This document shows, in pieces, positions 34,721-43,499 of a DNA stretch of 64,000 bases (position 1 is its first letter; each line of letters starts with the position of its first letter). Made by a program: the position numbers and the translations under genes. The DNA is from an uncultured Hellea sp. GTDB taxonomy: Bacteria > Pseudomonadota > Alphaproteobacteria > Caulobacterales > Maricaulaceae. Under the pieces are notes generated by a model. That model was not told the origin of the DNA. It saw only the letters and a program-made list of their open reading frames with translations, and made no database searches. The stretch lies in NCBI GenBank assembly GCA_938007935.1, contig CALLMD010000003.1, positions 89,447-153,446 of the forward strand. Direction: 5' to 3'.

Positions 34721-35428
34721 CTATTTCAGCACTTCGTCCACCCATTCCGGCACAAGGCGGCTTGCGGGGCCGTGGCGGCTTTCATGAAAGTGATGCGAGC
34801 CTTGCGAGGGGTCAAGATTAAGTTCCAGCGTGTCCTTATCCAAGGCGCGCGCCATTTGGACAAAGCCTGCGGCCGGGTATACCGCCCCGCTCGTGCCAAT
34901 GGAGACAAAGAGATCACACGCCGCAAGCGCGGCCTCAATTGTCTCCATCTGATAAGGCATTTCGCCAAACCAGACGATATCGGGACGGCAGGTATTTTGA
35001 ACGTAGCAAGACGGGCAGGACATATCGGCCTTGGCGTCTTCGAAATAAGGCCAGCGGTGCTCACACACGCCGCAAAGCATAGAGGTGAGCATGCCGTGCA
35101 TATGGATAACGGCTTTAGACCCGCCGCGCTCATGCAAATCATCCACATTTTGTGTCACCAAAGTCAGCATGCCGCCCTTTTCTGCAAGGCCTGTCTCAAG
35201 GCGCCCCAAAGCCTCATGCGCGGGATTTGGCGCAACTGTTTTCAGGGCCGCGCGGCGCATATTATAGAAATTATGCACCAGCTCTGGATCTTTGGCATAG
35301 CCTTCTGGCGTGGCGACCTGTTCGACGGGATGTTTCTCCCAAAGACCACCCGCCGCGCGAAAAGTATCAATGCCGCTCTCGGCCGAAATCCCTGCCCCTG
35401 TTAAGATAACAATGTTTTTGTGTTTCAT
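34721..35428 (-). CDS. cobB: NAD-dependent protein deacylase (sirtuin, CobB-like)
   Basis: A 235-residue Sir2-family deacylase. NAD-binding LTGAGISAESGIDTFRAAGG, catalytic H in VIHMHG and TQNVDDLHERGG are present. Four zinc cysteines occur in CGVCEHRW and CPSCYVQNTCRPDIVWFGE (two C-x-x-C pairs, with a third Cys near). Such enzymes remove acetyl or succinyl groups from lysines. The substrate-specificity Tyr/Arg pair of SIRT5-type desuccinylases appears in the KMRR-like spot YNMRRAAL, favouring desuccinylase activity by analogy only. It starts an apparent cobB-trmD-rplS unit and is divergent from the phosphatase gene 23 bp away. Confidence 0.93.
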   Translation of the reverse strand: MKHKNIVILTGAGISAESGIDTFRAAGGLWEKHPVEQVATPEGYAKDPELVHNFYNMRRAALKTVAPNPAHEALGRLETGLAEKGGMLTLVTQNVDDLHERGGSKAVIHMHGMLTSMLCGVCEHRWPYFEDAKADMSCPSCYVQNTCRPDIVWFGEMPYQMETIEAALAACDLFVSIGTSGAVYPAAGFVQMARALDKDTLELNLDPSQGSHHFHESRHGPASRLVPEWVDEVLK

Positions 35429-35451
35429 ATAAAGCTGTTTAAACTGAATTT

Positions 35452-35925
35452 ATGACAGTCCCCAAGGTCCTTTTTATTTGCTTAGGCAATATTTGCCGCT
35501 CCCCCACCGCAGAAGCGGTGTTTAAAGCCCGCGCCGCAGCGGCTGGGCTAAGCGCGCATATAGAAAGCGCGGGTACAAGCGGCTGGCATGTCAATGAAGC
35601 GCCCGACCCGCGGGCTATAGATGCGGGCGAAGCACGCGGTTATAGCTTTGCAGGACAAGCGTCGCGCAAAGTCACGCGGGCTGATTTTGGCAGCTTTGAT
35701 TATATCTTGGCTATGGACCATGATAATCTTTCAGCGCTGTCAGATATTTGCCCGGACGCTCATAAATTCAAGCTCGCGCTCTTTCTGGATTACGCACCGC
35801 AGCTCTCTATCCGCGAAGTCCCTGACCCCTATTATGGCGGGCTGGACGGGTTTGATATTGTGCTCGACTTAATCGAAGCGGCAAGTGATGGCCTGATTAA
35901 AGCGATTGAGGCTAGACAATTTTAG
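35452..35925 (+). CDS. low-molecular-weight protein tyrosine phosphatase
   Basis: A 157-residue LMW phosphatase. The P-loop CLGNICRSP (Cys10 to Arg16) and the general-acid loop VPDPYYGGLDGF are intact, as is YILAMDHDNLSAL. It removes phosphate from tyrosine residues in the cytoplasm, often paired with exopolysaccharide tyrosine kinases, but none is seen here. No Shine-Dalgarno; TAAACT at 35440-35445 is spaced for a leaderless start at the ATG. The closest minus-strand gene starts 23 bp away, so promoters overlap. Confidence 0.94.
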   Translation: MTVPKVLFICLGNICRSPTAEAVFKARAAAAGLSAHIESAGTSGWHVNEAPDPRAIDAGEARGYSFAGQASRKVTRADFGSFDYILAMDHDNLSALSDICPDAHKFKLALFLDYAPQLSIREVPDPYYGGLDGFDIVLDLIEAASDGLIKAIEARQF

Positions 35926-35992
35926 AGTGGGCATAGACAGTGCACGCAAATCCCGCTAATCGGGCCGCAATTACTAAATAAGGTCTGACAAT

Positions 35993-36952
35993 ATGAGCAA
36001 AGGTCTCGTCACAGTTTTCGGTGGTTCAGGGTTTCTGGGCAAACATATTGTGCGCGCGCTCGTCAAAGAAGGCTGGCGCATACGCGTTCCCGTCAGAAGC
36101 CCCCATACGGCGCAAGAGCTCAAAGTTATTGGAAATGTCGGCCAAGTCCAGCTTATGCAGGCCAATATTCGCTTCCCCGAATCTGTCGCGCGTGCTGTTG
36201 CGGGTTCCGACGCCGTTATCAATCTTGTTGCGCTCCTCTTTGAAGAGGGCAAGCAAAGCTTTGAGGCCGTCCATGTCGGCGGGGCTGAGTCACTTGCCCT
36301 CGCCGCCAAAGAGGCTGGCATTTCTAATTTCGTGCAAGTCTCTGCCATTGGCGCGGACATCCAAAGCGAGAGCGATTATGCGCGGACAAAAGGCGCAGGC
36401 GAAGCGGCTGTGCGGGCCGCAATTCCCGGTGCAGATATTATGCGTCCCTCTATTTTATTTGGCCCCGAAGATGATTTCTTTAACCGCTTTGCTGGGCTCG
36501 CCCAATTCGCGCCTGCCTTGCCTTTGCTCGGCGGCGGGGAGACGAAGATGCAGCCCGTCTATGTCGGGGATGTGGCCGAGGCCATTGCCAAAGTTATCGG
36601 GCAAGGTACATCTGGCAAAACATATGAGCTTGGCGGCCCTCAAAGCTATAGCTTTAAAGAGCTTATGCAATTCACGCTCGAGACCATTGACCGTAAACGC
36701 TTCCTTGCGCCTGTACCATGGTTTGCTGCGAATATGATGGGGTTTATGGGCGAGCTTTCGGGATATGCGCCATTCGTCAAACCTTTTCTAACACGCGATC
36801 AAGTCAAAAACCTAAAGGTCGATAATGTCGTCGCCGATGACGCGCTAGGGTTTTCAGAACTGGGTATTAATCTTGAAACTATTGAATCCATTGTGCCTAG
36901 CTATCTCGGCCGCTTTCGCAAATATGGTCAGTTTCATGAAAAACGCGTTTAG
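35993..36952 (+). CDS. complex I NDUFA9-family NAD(P)-binding protein
   Basis: A 319-residue atypical short-chain dehydrogenase. The nucleotide motif VTVFGGSGFLGKHIVRALV begins at residue 4, followed by the FVQVSAIGADIQSESDYART segment and MRPSILFGPEDDFFNRFA, all hallmarks of the alphaproteobacterial NDUFA9-like group, related to a mitochondrial complex I accessory subunit. The catalytic YxxxK of true SDRs reads Y-A-R-T-K in this branch. It probably stabilises respiratory complex I or quinone metabolism. Stop is followed by about 100 bp of promoter-like DNA. Confidence 0.9.
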   Translation: MSKGLVTVFGGSGFLGKHIVRALVKEGWRIRVPVRSPHTAQELKVIGNVGQVQLMQANIRFPESVARAVAGSDAVINLVALLFEEGKQSFEAVHVGGAESLALAAKEAGISNFVQVSAIGADIQSESDYARTKGAGEAAVRAAIPGADIMRPSILFGPEDDFFNRFAGLAQFAPALPLLGGGETKMQPVYVGDVAEAIAKVIGQGTSGKTYELGGPQSYSFKELMQFTLETIDRKRFLAPVPWFAANMMGFMGELSGYAPFVKPFLTRDQVKNLKVDNVVADDALGFSELGINLETIESIVPSYLGRFRKYGQFHEKRV

Positions 36953-37058
36953 CGCGCACCATTCCCCCTGACACCATCACAGATTTGGGATTTGCGCTTT
37001 TGGGGTTTGCTCTACGTAAATATCTCTCTTAAGATGCTGCCAAGACTTGGAGAGACTT

Positions 37059-37979
37059 ATGACTTTAAAAACATTTATATTATCCGCTGTTTCCGCAACC
37101 GTTCTTGTCGCCTGTAATAATAGCGCCTCTACAGTGACGTCTGACGCCCCAGGTGCCGTCAAAGACGTCAAAGCTGCGATGACGAAAACGGTCGATACAG
37201 CCAAGCTAAGCGCCGTTTTGGACAGTCAAAGCGATAAAGCCAAAGCCCGCTATGATGCGCGCCATCCGCAAGAAACCCTTGTCTTTTTTGGTATAGCGCC
37301 GGGCATGAAGGTTGCCGAAGCTCTGCCAGGCGGCGGCTGGTATTCAAAAATCTTGGTCCCTTATTTGGGCGATGAGGGCCACCTCATTGGGATGGATTAT
37401 TCCATCAAGATGTGGCCTGAATTTGGGGGCTTTGCCAATGAAGAATTTTTGGAAAAAAAGAAAAGCTGGGCGGCCGAATGGGTTGAAGGCGCGCAGGCAT
37501 GGCGCGCAGGATCGCAAGGCGATATTAGCGCCTTTACTTTCGGTGCGCGAGATAAAGCCATGGACGGCACGCTTGACGCCGTCTTATTCATAAGAGCCCT
37601 GCATAATCTTTCCCGATTTGAAGAGAAAGGCGGTTATCTGACCGAAGCCATTCAAGACACGCATGCTCTGCTTAAGCCGGGCGGTATTGTTGGCGTAGTC
37701 CAACATCAAGGGCCAGAAGGCAATACCGATGAATGGGCCAAGGGTGATAGCGGCTATCTGAAAAAGTCAAATTTAATTGCCAGCTTCGAAGCCGCTGGTT
37801 TCGAATTTGTCAAAGAAAGTGATGTTAATAGCAATCCAAAAGATGTGCCCAGTAATGAAGATATTGTCTGGCGTCTTCCGCCGAGCCTTGGAACATCTAG
37901 AGATAATCCAGAGCTAAAAGCAAAAATGGAAGCCATTGGCGAGTCTAATCGCATGACGCTCCTATTCAAGAAATCATAG
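37059..37979 (+). CDS. lipoprotein with a class I methyltransferase fold (COG4798-like)
   Basis: A 306-residue protein. ATG 37059 is preceded by GGAGAG at five bases spacing and begins a lipoprotein signal with lipobox VLVAC (Cys at residue 18). The mature part carries a methyltransferase-type fold: IAPGMKVAEALPGGGWYSKIL in place of the GxGxG loop, HLIGMDYS, TLDAVLFIRALHNL and LLKPGGIVGVVQHQG. Predicted methyltransferases of the COG4798 type have this layout and many are exported. Whether an envelope protein can use SAM, which is cytoplasmic, is unresolved; the fold may have another role. A terminator lies 38 bases after the stop. Confidence 0.82.
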   Translation: MTLKTFILSAVSATVLVACNNSASTVTSDAPGAVKDVKAAMTKTVDTAKLSAVLDSQSDKAKARYDARHPQETLVFFGIAPGMKVAEALPGGGWYSKILVPYLGDEGHLIGMDYSIKMWPEFGGFANEEFLEKKKSWAAEWVEGAQAWRAGSQGDISAFTFGARDKAMDGTLDAVLFIRALHNLSRFEEKGGYLTEAIQDTHALLKPGGIVGVVQHQGPEGNTDEWAKGDSGYLKKSNLIASFEAAGFEFVKESDVNSNPKDVPSNEDIVWRLPPSLGTSRDNPELKAKMEAIGESNRMTLLFKKS

Positions 37980-38017
37980 GCTAATATCTAAACTAAAAAC
38001 CTTGTAAATTCTGACAT

Positions 38018-38051
38018 AAAAAAAGCCCGTCTCAATGAGACGGGCTTTTTT
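38018..38051. terminator. bidirectional terminator
   Basis: AAAAAAAGCCCGTCTC and GAGACGGGCTTTTTT are perfectly complementary around a four-base loop (AATG lies at the centre). T-runs follow on both strands, serving the methyltransferase gene on the plus strand and etfA on the minus strand. Confidence 0.94.
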
Positions 38052-38068
38052 AAATCTGCTTTTGGAAA

Positions 38069-39010
38069 TCAATATCCGGCTTTTTCAAGCTCAGCTTCAA
38101 ACTCTGGAAGTGCTTTAAATAAATCTGCGACAAGACCATAATCTGCGACCTGGAAAATCGGCGCATCTTCGTCTTTGTTAATCGCGACGATAACCTTAGA
38201 GTCTTTCATACCTGCCAAATGCTGAATCGCGCCGGAGATACCAACAGCTATATAAAGCGCAGGGGCAACAGCTTTACCTGTTTGGCCAACTTGCCAGTCA
38301 TTAGGTACAAATCCCGCATCGACGGCTGCGCGTGACGCGCCCATGGCTGCTCCCAGCTTATCAGCAATACCTTCGAGTAATTTGAAGTTTTCGCCGCTGC
38401 CCATGCCGCGGCCGCCAGAAATAACAACTTTAGCCGCTGTAAGCTCAGGACGATCAGATTTGGATAGCTCTTCACCGACATATTCCGCTTTAAACGGCCC
38501 AGAGGGATCGGCTATCGTTTCGACAGAGGCAGAGCCGCCCTCACCTGCGGCGGCAAATGCCGTTGTGCGCACAGTGACGCATTTCTTGGCATCTGAAGAC
38601 TTCACAGTCGCCATAGCGTTACCCGCATAGATAGGACGTACAAATGTATCAGCGCTCTCGACGCCTGTGACAGATGAAATTTGCTGGACATCAAGTTTCG
38701 CAGCGACGCGCGGCATATAGTTTTTATGCGTTGTCGTATCTGGCGCGAGAACAGCATCATATCCGCCCATGAGCGGGACAAGCACTTCTTCCATAGACTC
38801 TGCCAGTTGACGGGTCAGCGAGACGTGATCACAAACGACCACTTTGCGCACGCCAGCGATTTTAGCAGCCTGAGCGGCCACATCTTTAACGCCTTTACCT
38901 GCAACAAGAACGTCAACATCTCCGCCCATAGCGCTCGCAGCAGTGACAGTTTTATGAGTTGCGTCTTTAAGATCAGAATTATCGTGTTCTGCAACAACAA
39001 GAATAGCCAT
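38069..39010 (-). CDS. etfA: electron transfer flavoprotein alpha subunit
   Basis: A 313-residue EtfA/FixB. The FAD domain signature VVISGGRGMGSGENFKLLEGIADKLG and PALYIAVGISGAIQHLAGM with the final VAINKDEDAPIFQVADYGLV are complete. With EtfB it accepts electrons from acyl-CoA and other dehydrogenases and passes them to ETF-ubiquinone oxidoreductase. Its ATG overlaps the etfB stop (TAATG), so the pair is coupled. Ends 17 bases from a bidirectional terminator. Confidence 0.98.
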   Translation of the reverse strand: MAILVVAEHDNSDLKDATHKTVTAASAMGGDVDVLVAGKGVKDVAAQAAKIAGVRKVVVCDHVSLTRQLAESMEEVLVPLMGGYDAVLAPDTTTHKNYMPRVAAKLDVQQISSVTGVESADTFVRPIYAGNAMATVKSSDAKKCVTVRTTAFAAAGEGGSASVETIADPSGPFKAEYVGEELSKSDRPELTAAKVVISGGRGMGSGENFKLLEGIADKLGAAMGASRAAVDAGFVPNDWQVGQTGKAVAPALYIAVGISGAIQHLAGMKDSKVIVAINKDEDAPIFQVADYGLVADLFKALPEFEAELEKAGY

Positions 39011-39759
39011 TAGATCACTCCCGCTTCGTTTTTAAGTTTATCGACTAATTGCGCGGCGTCTTCGACTTTAATGCCGGCTTTACGGGCTTCGGGCTCTGTG
39101 ACCTTAAGCGTCTTTAGACGCGGCGCCGTATCAACGCCGTAATCAGCAGGCGTTTTTGCATCAATCGGCTTTTTCTTTGCCTTCATGATATTTGGTAGTG
39201 AGGCATAGCGCGGTTCGTTCAAGCGCAAATCTGTTGTGATAACAGCCGGAAGCTGCGTTTTGACAGTTTGTAGGCCGCCATCAACTTCACGGATGACTTT
39301 CAGACCAGCTCCGTCTTTTTCAACTGTGTTTGCAAATGTGCCTTGCGGCCAACCTAAAAGCGCCGCCAGCATAGACCCCGTTGCACCGTAATCATTATCA
39401 ATTGCCTGTTTCCCCAGAATAACCATTTCAGGGCCTTCAGCATCAACGATGGCTTTGAGAATTTTAGCGACCACAAGCGGTTCTAGGTCTTCATCCGTTT
39501 GGACATGAATGCCGCGGTCAATACCCATGGCAAGGCCCGTGCGAATGGTTTCCTGAGCTTTTGCAGGACCAATAGAGACAACAATAGTTTCAGTGGCAGT
39601 GCCAGCTTCTTGCATCCGCACCGCTTCTTCGACCGAAATTTCGTCAAAAGGGTTCATGCTCATCTTCACATTGGCGAGATCAACACCGCTCTGGTCAGAT
39701 TTGACCCGCGCTTTCACATTATAGTCAAGCACGCGCTTGACGGGGACAAGGACTTTCAT
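39010..39759 (-). CDS. etfB: electron transfer flavoprotein beta subunit
   Basis: A 249-residue EtfB/Fix[18 protein letters not shown] at the start, [39 protein letters not shown] and the late AMP-site [17 protein letters not shown] match the housekeeping ETF branch rather than nitrogen-fixation FixA. Start supported by CGGAGCG before ATG 39759. A perfect 20-bp palindrome at 39856-39875, about 100 bases upstream, may be an operator. Confidence 0.98.
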   Translation of the reverse strand: MKVLVPVKRVLDYNVKARVKSDQSGVDLANVKMSMNPFDEISVEEAVRMQEAGTATETIVVSIGPAKAQETIRTGLAMGIDRGIHVQTDEDLEPLVVAKILKAIVDAEGPEMVILGKQAIDNDYGATGSMLAALLGWPQGTFANTVEKDGAGLKVIREVDGGLQTVKTQLPAVITTDLRLNEPRYASLPNIMKAKKKPIDAKTPADYGVDTAPRLKTLKVTEPEARKAGIKVEDAAQLVDKLKNEAGVI

Positions 39760-39855
39760 AATTCGCTCCGATAATTTGCGGGAGGTTTAAATCGTTTATG
39801 CTAGGCTGCATATGCGCCTTATGGGCGCAGAAAACAAGAGCTGCTATGGCGCTTT

Positions 39856-39875
39856 ATATGCAATAAATTGCATAT
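39856..39875. promoter_or_regulatory. 20-bp perfect palindrome upstream of etfBA
   Basis: ATATGCAAT-AA-ATTGCATAT is a perfect inverted repeat in the 151-bp gap between etfB and ada, 97 bases before etfB. Symmetry and A+T content suit a transcription-factor site. It is not adjacent to a T-run and so is no terminator; the regulator is unknown. TGCGCC/GGCGCA makes a further small hairpin nearer to etfB. Confidence 0.4.
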
Positions 39876-39910
39876 TAATAATATTTCCTACATCCTTGAT
39901 TGAAGGTATA

Positions 39911-40957
39911 TTAAGCGCCTAAATGCCGCTTTTCATGATCAAGAAGCCATTTTTTTTTATCAACGCCCCCCGCATAGCCCCCTAATCCGCCGCCTTTGGA
40001 AATAACGCGGTGACAAGGAATAATAAGCGCAAGCCCATTATTAGCGTTCGAGCTAGCCACCGCGCGCACTGCTTTTTCATTACCCACAGCTATAGCCAAA
40101 TCGGAATAGGCGCAGGTCGTGCCGTAAGGAATATCGCAAAGCGCCTTCCAGACTTGATTTTGAAAATCCGTACCCGTTGGCGCTAAAGGCGTTTCAAATT
40201 TTTTGAGACTTCCATCAAAATAAGCCTTTAGCTCGGTTTCTATGTTATCGGTAATGGGTGTACGGCCCGGAATAACTGCGCGGCCATAGGTTTTGCGTAA
40301 TTTAGTGAAACCCCGCTCCATATTTTTGCGAACTGTAAATTCGAGCATATAAAGGTGGGCCTCATCGCAAATAGCCAGCATCGGGGCCAATGGCGTTGTG
40401 ATCCAATCTATATACAAGGGCTTGGCTGCTGCCTGGGTTGGCGCGGCGCCAAATGTATCTGAAAAGGCTTTACGAAAGGCGGATGCGCTTTCATAGCCTG
40501 CGGTTAATTGTGCATTGATCACGCTTTCTCCCTTCATTAGATCTTGTGCCGCAAGGCCAAGGCGGCGCTGTCTTGCATATTGTGTAAAGGTTAGCCCAAA
40601 TCGCTTTTTAAATTGACGCCGAACGGTGGAAGGGTCGAGTCCTAATATCTTTATATCCGCTTCTGACCAGCGTTTTTCAGGTTGATTTTCAATCTCACCT
40701 ATTAACTGCTTTATGAGCGCGGAAGCCTCACCGAAATGACTGGCGGGATGACAACGTTTGCACGCGCGAAAACCTGCTTTAAGGGCGGATTTAGCATCAT
40801 CATAAAATTCACAATTCTCAACTTTTGGCAAACGCGCAGGACATCCCGGTCGACAAAAAATACCCGTTGTTTTAACACCAACAAAAAATGCATCCGCATA
40901 AGATTTGTCCCTGCGGCTCAGGATTAAATATCTTTCAGCGTCAGTCTGAATCTTCAT
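39911..40957 (-). CDS. ada: bifunctional DNA repair protein/regulator Ada
   Basis: A 348-residue complete Ada. The N-terminal zinc domain has Cys35, Cys39, Cys66 and Cys69 (in GIFCRPGCP and FRACKRCHP), with Cys35 the methylphosphotriester acceptor. An AraC-type DNA-binding domain follows (about 85-170), then the O6-methylguanine transferase domain with the acceptor Cys315 in PCHRVI. It repairs alkylated DNA and, when methylated, activates its own regulon in other bacteria. The start at 40957 is right after ADA-typical spacing to the first zinc Cys. Divergent from rnd; no ada-box could be recognised. Confidence 0.97.
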   Translation of the reverse strand: MKIQTDAERYLILSRRDKSYADAFFVGVKTTGIFCRPGCPARLPKVENCEFYDDAKSALKAGFRACKRCHPASHFGEASALIKQLIGEIENQPEKRWSEADIKILGLDPSTVRRQFKKRFGLTFTQYARQRRLGLAAQDLMKGESVINAQLTAGYESASAFRKAFSDTFGAAPTQAAAKPLYIDWITTPLAPMLAICDEAHLYMLEFTVRKNMERGFTKLRKTYGRAVIPGRTPITDNIETELKAYFDGSLKKFETPLAPTGTDFQNQVWKALCDIPYGTTCAYSDLAIAVGNEKAVRAVASSNANNGLALIIPCHRVISKGGGLGGYAGGVDKKKWLLDHEKRHLGA

Positions 40958-41059
40958 ATGACGTCAGTAGCACATAATTTTTCTGACGCCGCCGAAAATC
41001 AGGCATTGTTATTTTAACAACATCACCTTAAGTCTGACAAAAAAATAAGGACCATAAAA

Positions 41060-41689
41060 ATGGCAGTTACATTACACAAAGGCGATCTTCCTGACGGTAT
41101 GGATTTTGGCACCGCAGTTGCGGTTGATACGGAAACCCAGGGCCTCTCTTTAGTGCGGGATAAATTATGCTTGGTGCAACTTTCTGCAGGTGATGGTGAC
41201 GCGCATATAGTACAAGTCAATCGACAAACTTTTGAATGCCCAAATTTGAAGGCTTTGTTATCTAACCCAAAAGTTGAGAAAATTTTTCATTTTGCGCGCT
41301 TTGATGTCGCGATGATAGCCCGTGACCTTCAAATCGATATGTCGCCCGTATTCTGCACCAAAATCGCATCAGGTCTGGTGAGAACATATACGGACCGGCA
41401 CGGTCTGAAAGATCTCTGCCGCGAATTATTAGGTGTTGATTTATCTAAACAACAACAAAGCTCTGACTGGGCCTCTGACGAGCTTACCCAAGCTCAGCTT
41501 GATTATGCGGCTTCCGATGTTCTTTACTTACATCAACTTAGAAATATTTTATCTGCCCGCCTATATCGTGAGAACCGTTTTGAGATGGCAAAAGCCTGCT
41601 TCGACTTTCTGCCTACGCGCGCCGCACTTGATTTACAGGGCTGGGACGGCGTTGATATATTTAGTCACCGTATGCGCCGCGCAGACTAA
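41060..41689 (+). CDS. rnd: ribonuclease D-like 3'-5' exonuclease
   Basis: A 209-residue DEDDy exonuclease: AVDTETQGLSLVRDKLCLVQ (D and E), FHFARFDVAMIARDL (second D) and DELTQAQLDYAASDVLYLHQL (Y-x-x-x-D). It is the short form without the HRDC domain of E. coli RNase D, so the assignment to tRNA maturation is by similarity and gene context. ATG 41060 has AAGGA 11 bases upstream. It precedes lptC by 80 bases, the standard alphaproteobacterial arrangement. Confidence 0.94.
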   Translation: MAVTLHKGDLPDGMDFGTAVAVDTETQGLSLVRDKLCLVQLSAGDGDAHIVQVNRQTFECPNLKALLSNPKVEKIFHFARFDVAMIARDLQIDMSPVFCTKIASGLVRTYTDRHGLKDLCRELLGVDLSKQQQSSDWASDELTQAQLDYAASDVLYLHQLRNILSARLYRENRFEMAKACFDFLPTRAALDLQGWDGVDIFSHRMRRAD

Positions 41690-41769
41690 TTAAGACTAAC
41701 CTTAACATCTCTTCATAAGTTGAAATTCCCTATCGTCTTTCTGCTTTGCTTCCCTTATAGCCTAAGCCT

Positions 41770-42930
41770 ATGAATTCAGCGGTTATATCTTCAGGTGAGC
41801 ATGAGGTAAGCGAAGCCCTTGGACTATGGGAGCCCAAACGCACCTTAACGCTTGAGGCTGCCCGTAAACATAGCCGCCGTATCAAGGCGCTTCGGAGATT
41901 GCTCATGGCGGTTTCTGCTGGACTGTTGGGATATCTAATATACGAATTTGCAACAGGGGGATCCCCTGGCCTCGGCCTCGTCGACAACCCGACCGAATCC
42001 GTTAAGATGATCGGCCCTCGCTATAGCGGGAGAACGAATAATGATCAGCCTTACTATCTGACAGCTGAATCCGCGACTCGCACCCTTGCCAATCGTAGCG
42101 AAGTCGAACTTCAAAATCCTGTATTAGAATTCATCCGAGAGGATGGCGCAGCGGCTTCATTTGTTGTGGCCGAAACAGGCACTTACAATGATGTCGATAA
42201 AGTCCTCAATCTAGAATTTGCAGTTGATCTGACGACAGATGATGGGAATATTTGCAAGACCACCCAAGCACGGATTTACGCGCAAGAGCAGCGTATCGAA
42301 GGCGATAAGCGTATTGAGTGCAATGGCAATTTCGGCATTGCCAATGGGAACGCTTTTGAGATTAAAGATAATTATAAGACGTTTATTTTCAAAAACGGCA
42401 TGGACGCTATAATTCAAAAAGATACCGCCAATGCGGTTGTCACATCAGGGTCAAGCTCGACGCCATCACAGCCTAGCCGCAAAGGACAGGCCTTTGGCGG
42501 AGACACGCCAATTAATGTGACCGCAGATATGGCAACATATAAAGGCAGTCTGACAATCTTGACGGGTAATGTGGATGTCACACAAGGTCAAAACCGAACG
42601 ACGTCTAATGAGATGGATATTTTTCGTAAAGAAGCAAATAACGATGAAACAGGGAGCCTCAAGCTTGGCGCCATCAGGCGCATTGATGCGAAGGGCAATT
42701 TTCGGTATACAACACCCGATAATGTGGTGACAGGTGAACGCGGTGTTTATGAAAGCGAAAAAGAGATCATGACTGTTACCGGAAAAGTGAAAGTTAAACA
42801 GGCGTCTGGAAATACGGCCACAACCGATAAATTAATTTATAATGTTAAAACAGAGGCCATTCGCTTCGCTGGAAATTGTCAAGGCGAAGGTTGTGTCAGC
42901 CGCCAAACAGTGACACTTAATCAACGCTAA
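41770..42930 (+). CDS. lptC: LptC-LptA fusion protein of the LPS transport bridge
   Basis: A 386-residue protein, about twice the normal LptC length. An N-terminal cytoplasmic stretch, one membrane anchor (RRLLMAVSAGLLGYLIYEF, about 42-60), and a LptC-like beta-jellyroll (about 80-215; MIGPRYSGRTNNDQPYYLTA) are followed by a linker and a full LptA/OstA-like domain (about 245-386: INVTADMATYKGSLTILTGN, NVVTGERGVYESEKEIMTVT, TDKLIYNVKTEAIRF). LptC takes LPS from LptB2FG and hands it to LptA, so the fusion would join the inner half of the bridge. A near-leaderless start is possible: TATAGC ends just upstream. Follows rnd and precedes a separate lptA by 15 bases. Confidence 0.88.
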   Translation: MNSAVISSGEHEVSEALGLWEPKRTLTLEAARKHSRRIKALRRLLMAVSAGLLGYLIYEFATGGSPGLGLVDNPTESVKMIGPRYSGRTNNDQPYYLTAESATRTLANRSEVELQNPVLEFIREDGAAASFVVAETGTYNDVDKVLNLEFAVDLTTDDGNICKTTQARIYAQEQRIEGDKRIECNGNFGIANGNAFEIKDNYKTFIFKNGMDAIIQKDTANAVVTSGSSSTPSQPSRKGQAFGGDTPINVTADMATYKGSLTILTGNVDVTQGQNRTTSNEMDIFRKEANNDETGSLKLGAIRRIDAKGNFRYTTPDNVVTGERGVYESEKEIMTVTGKVKVKQASGNTATTDKLIYNVKTEAIRFAGNCQGEGCVSRQTVTLNQR

Positions 42931-42945
42931 TCAGGAGTCAGATAT

Positions 42946-43473
42946 ATGAAATATTATATGAAAACTTTTTGGGCTTTATCAGCCATCACTCTCCTATTGC
43001 CGATGACAGCACAGGCGCAATTTTCTCGTAATAACAATGCCCCTATCGAAGCCACAGCCGATGATATTCTAAATACTGGCGGCGTGACCATCTTGACGGG
43101 CCAAGCAGATGTTCGCCAAGGCGAAACACGTATCTTATCTGATGTCATGAAAATTTATGGAGGCTCAACTGGTGTTAACGCGGCCACGAGTGACGTAAGC
43201 CGTGTAGAAGCCATTGGCAATTTTTATTATTTGACGCCAGACCAAGAAGTCCGAGGCAATCAAGGTGTTTATACACAAGAGAGTGATACCTTTACCGTCA
43301 CAGGCGATATTATTCTACTGCAAGGTGAGAATGTCGTCACGGGCGATACTTTAATCTACAATCTAACATCCGAGGAGGCCCGCGTTGTCGGGACATGTAA
43401 AGGGCGACGCTGTGGTAATAAAGGCCGCGTGAAAATACTGATTAAAAACACCGGCAATCAATCCTCTAGCTAG
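42946..43473 (+). CDS. lptA: LPS transport periplasmic protein LptA
   Basis: A 175-residue exported LptA. Signal peptide (TFWALSAITLLLPMTAQAQ, cleavage near AQA-QF), then PIEATADDILNTGGVTILTG, DVRQGETRILSDVMKIYGG and DTFTVTGDIILLQGENVVTG, ending in a basic CKGRRCGNKGRVKILIKN. It polymerises as a beta-jellyroll bridge carrying LPS across the periplasm. It duplicates the domain fused to LptC in the gene before, and 26 bases separate it from lptB. Confidence 0.95.
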   Translation: MKYYMKTFWALSAITLLLPMTAQAQFSRNNNAPIEATADDILNTGGVTILTGQADVRQGETRILSDVMKIYGGSTGVNAATSDVSRVEAIGNFYYLTPDQEVRGNQGVYTQESDTFTVTGDIILLQGENVVTGDTLIYNLTSEEARVVGTCKGRRCGNKGRVKILIKNTGNQSSS

Positions 43474-43499
43474 AGGCAACCATAAAATAAGAGACCTAA

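Noticed and set aside
41690..41706. CtrA site (TTAA-N7-TTAA) upstream of lptC
   Set aside because: The two TTAA halves are separated by eight bases, not seven, and nothing else supports cell-cycle control.
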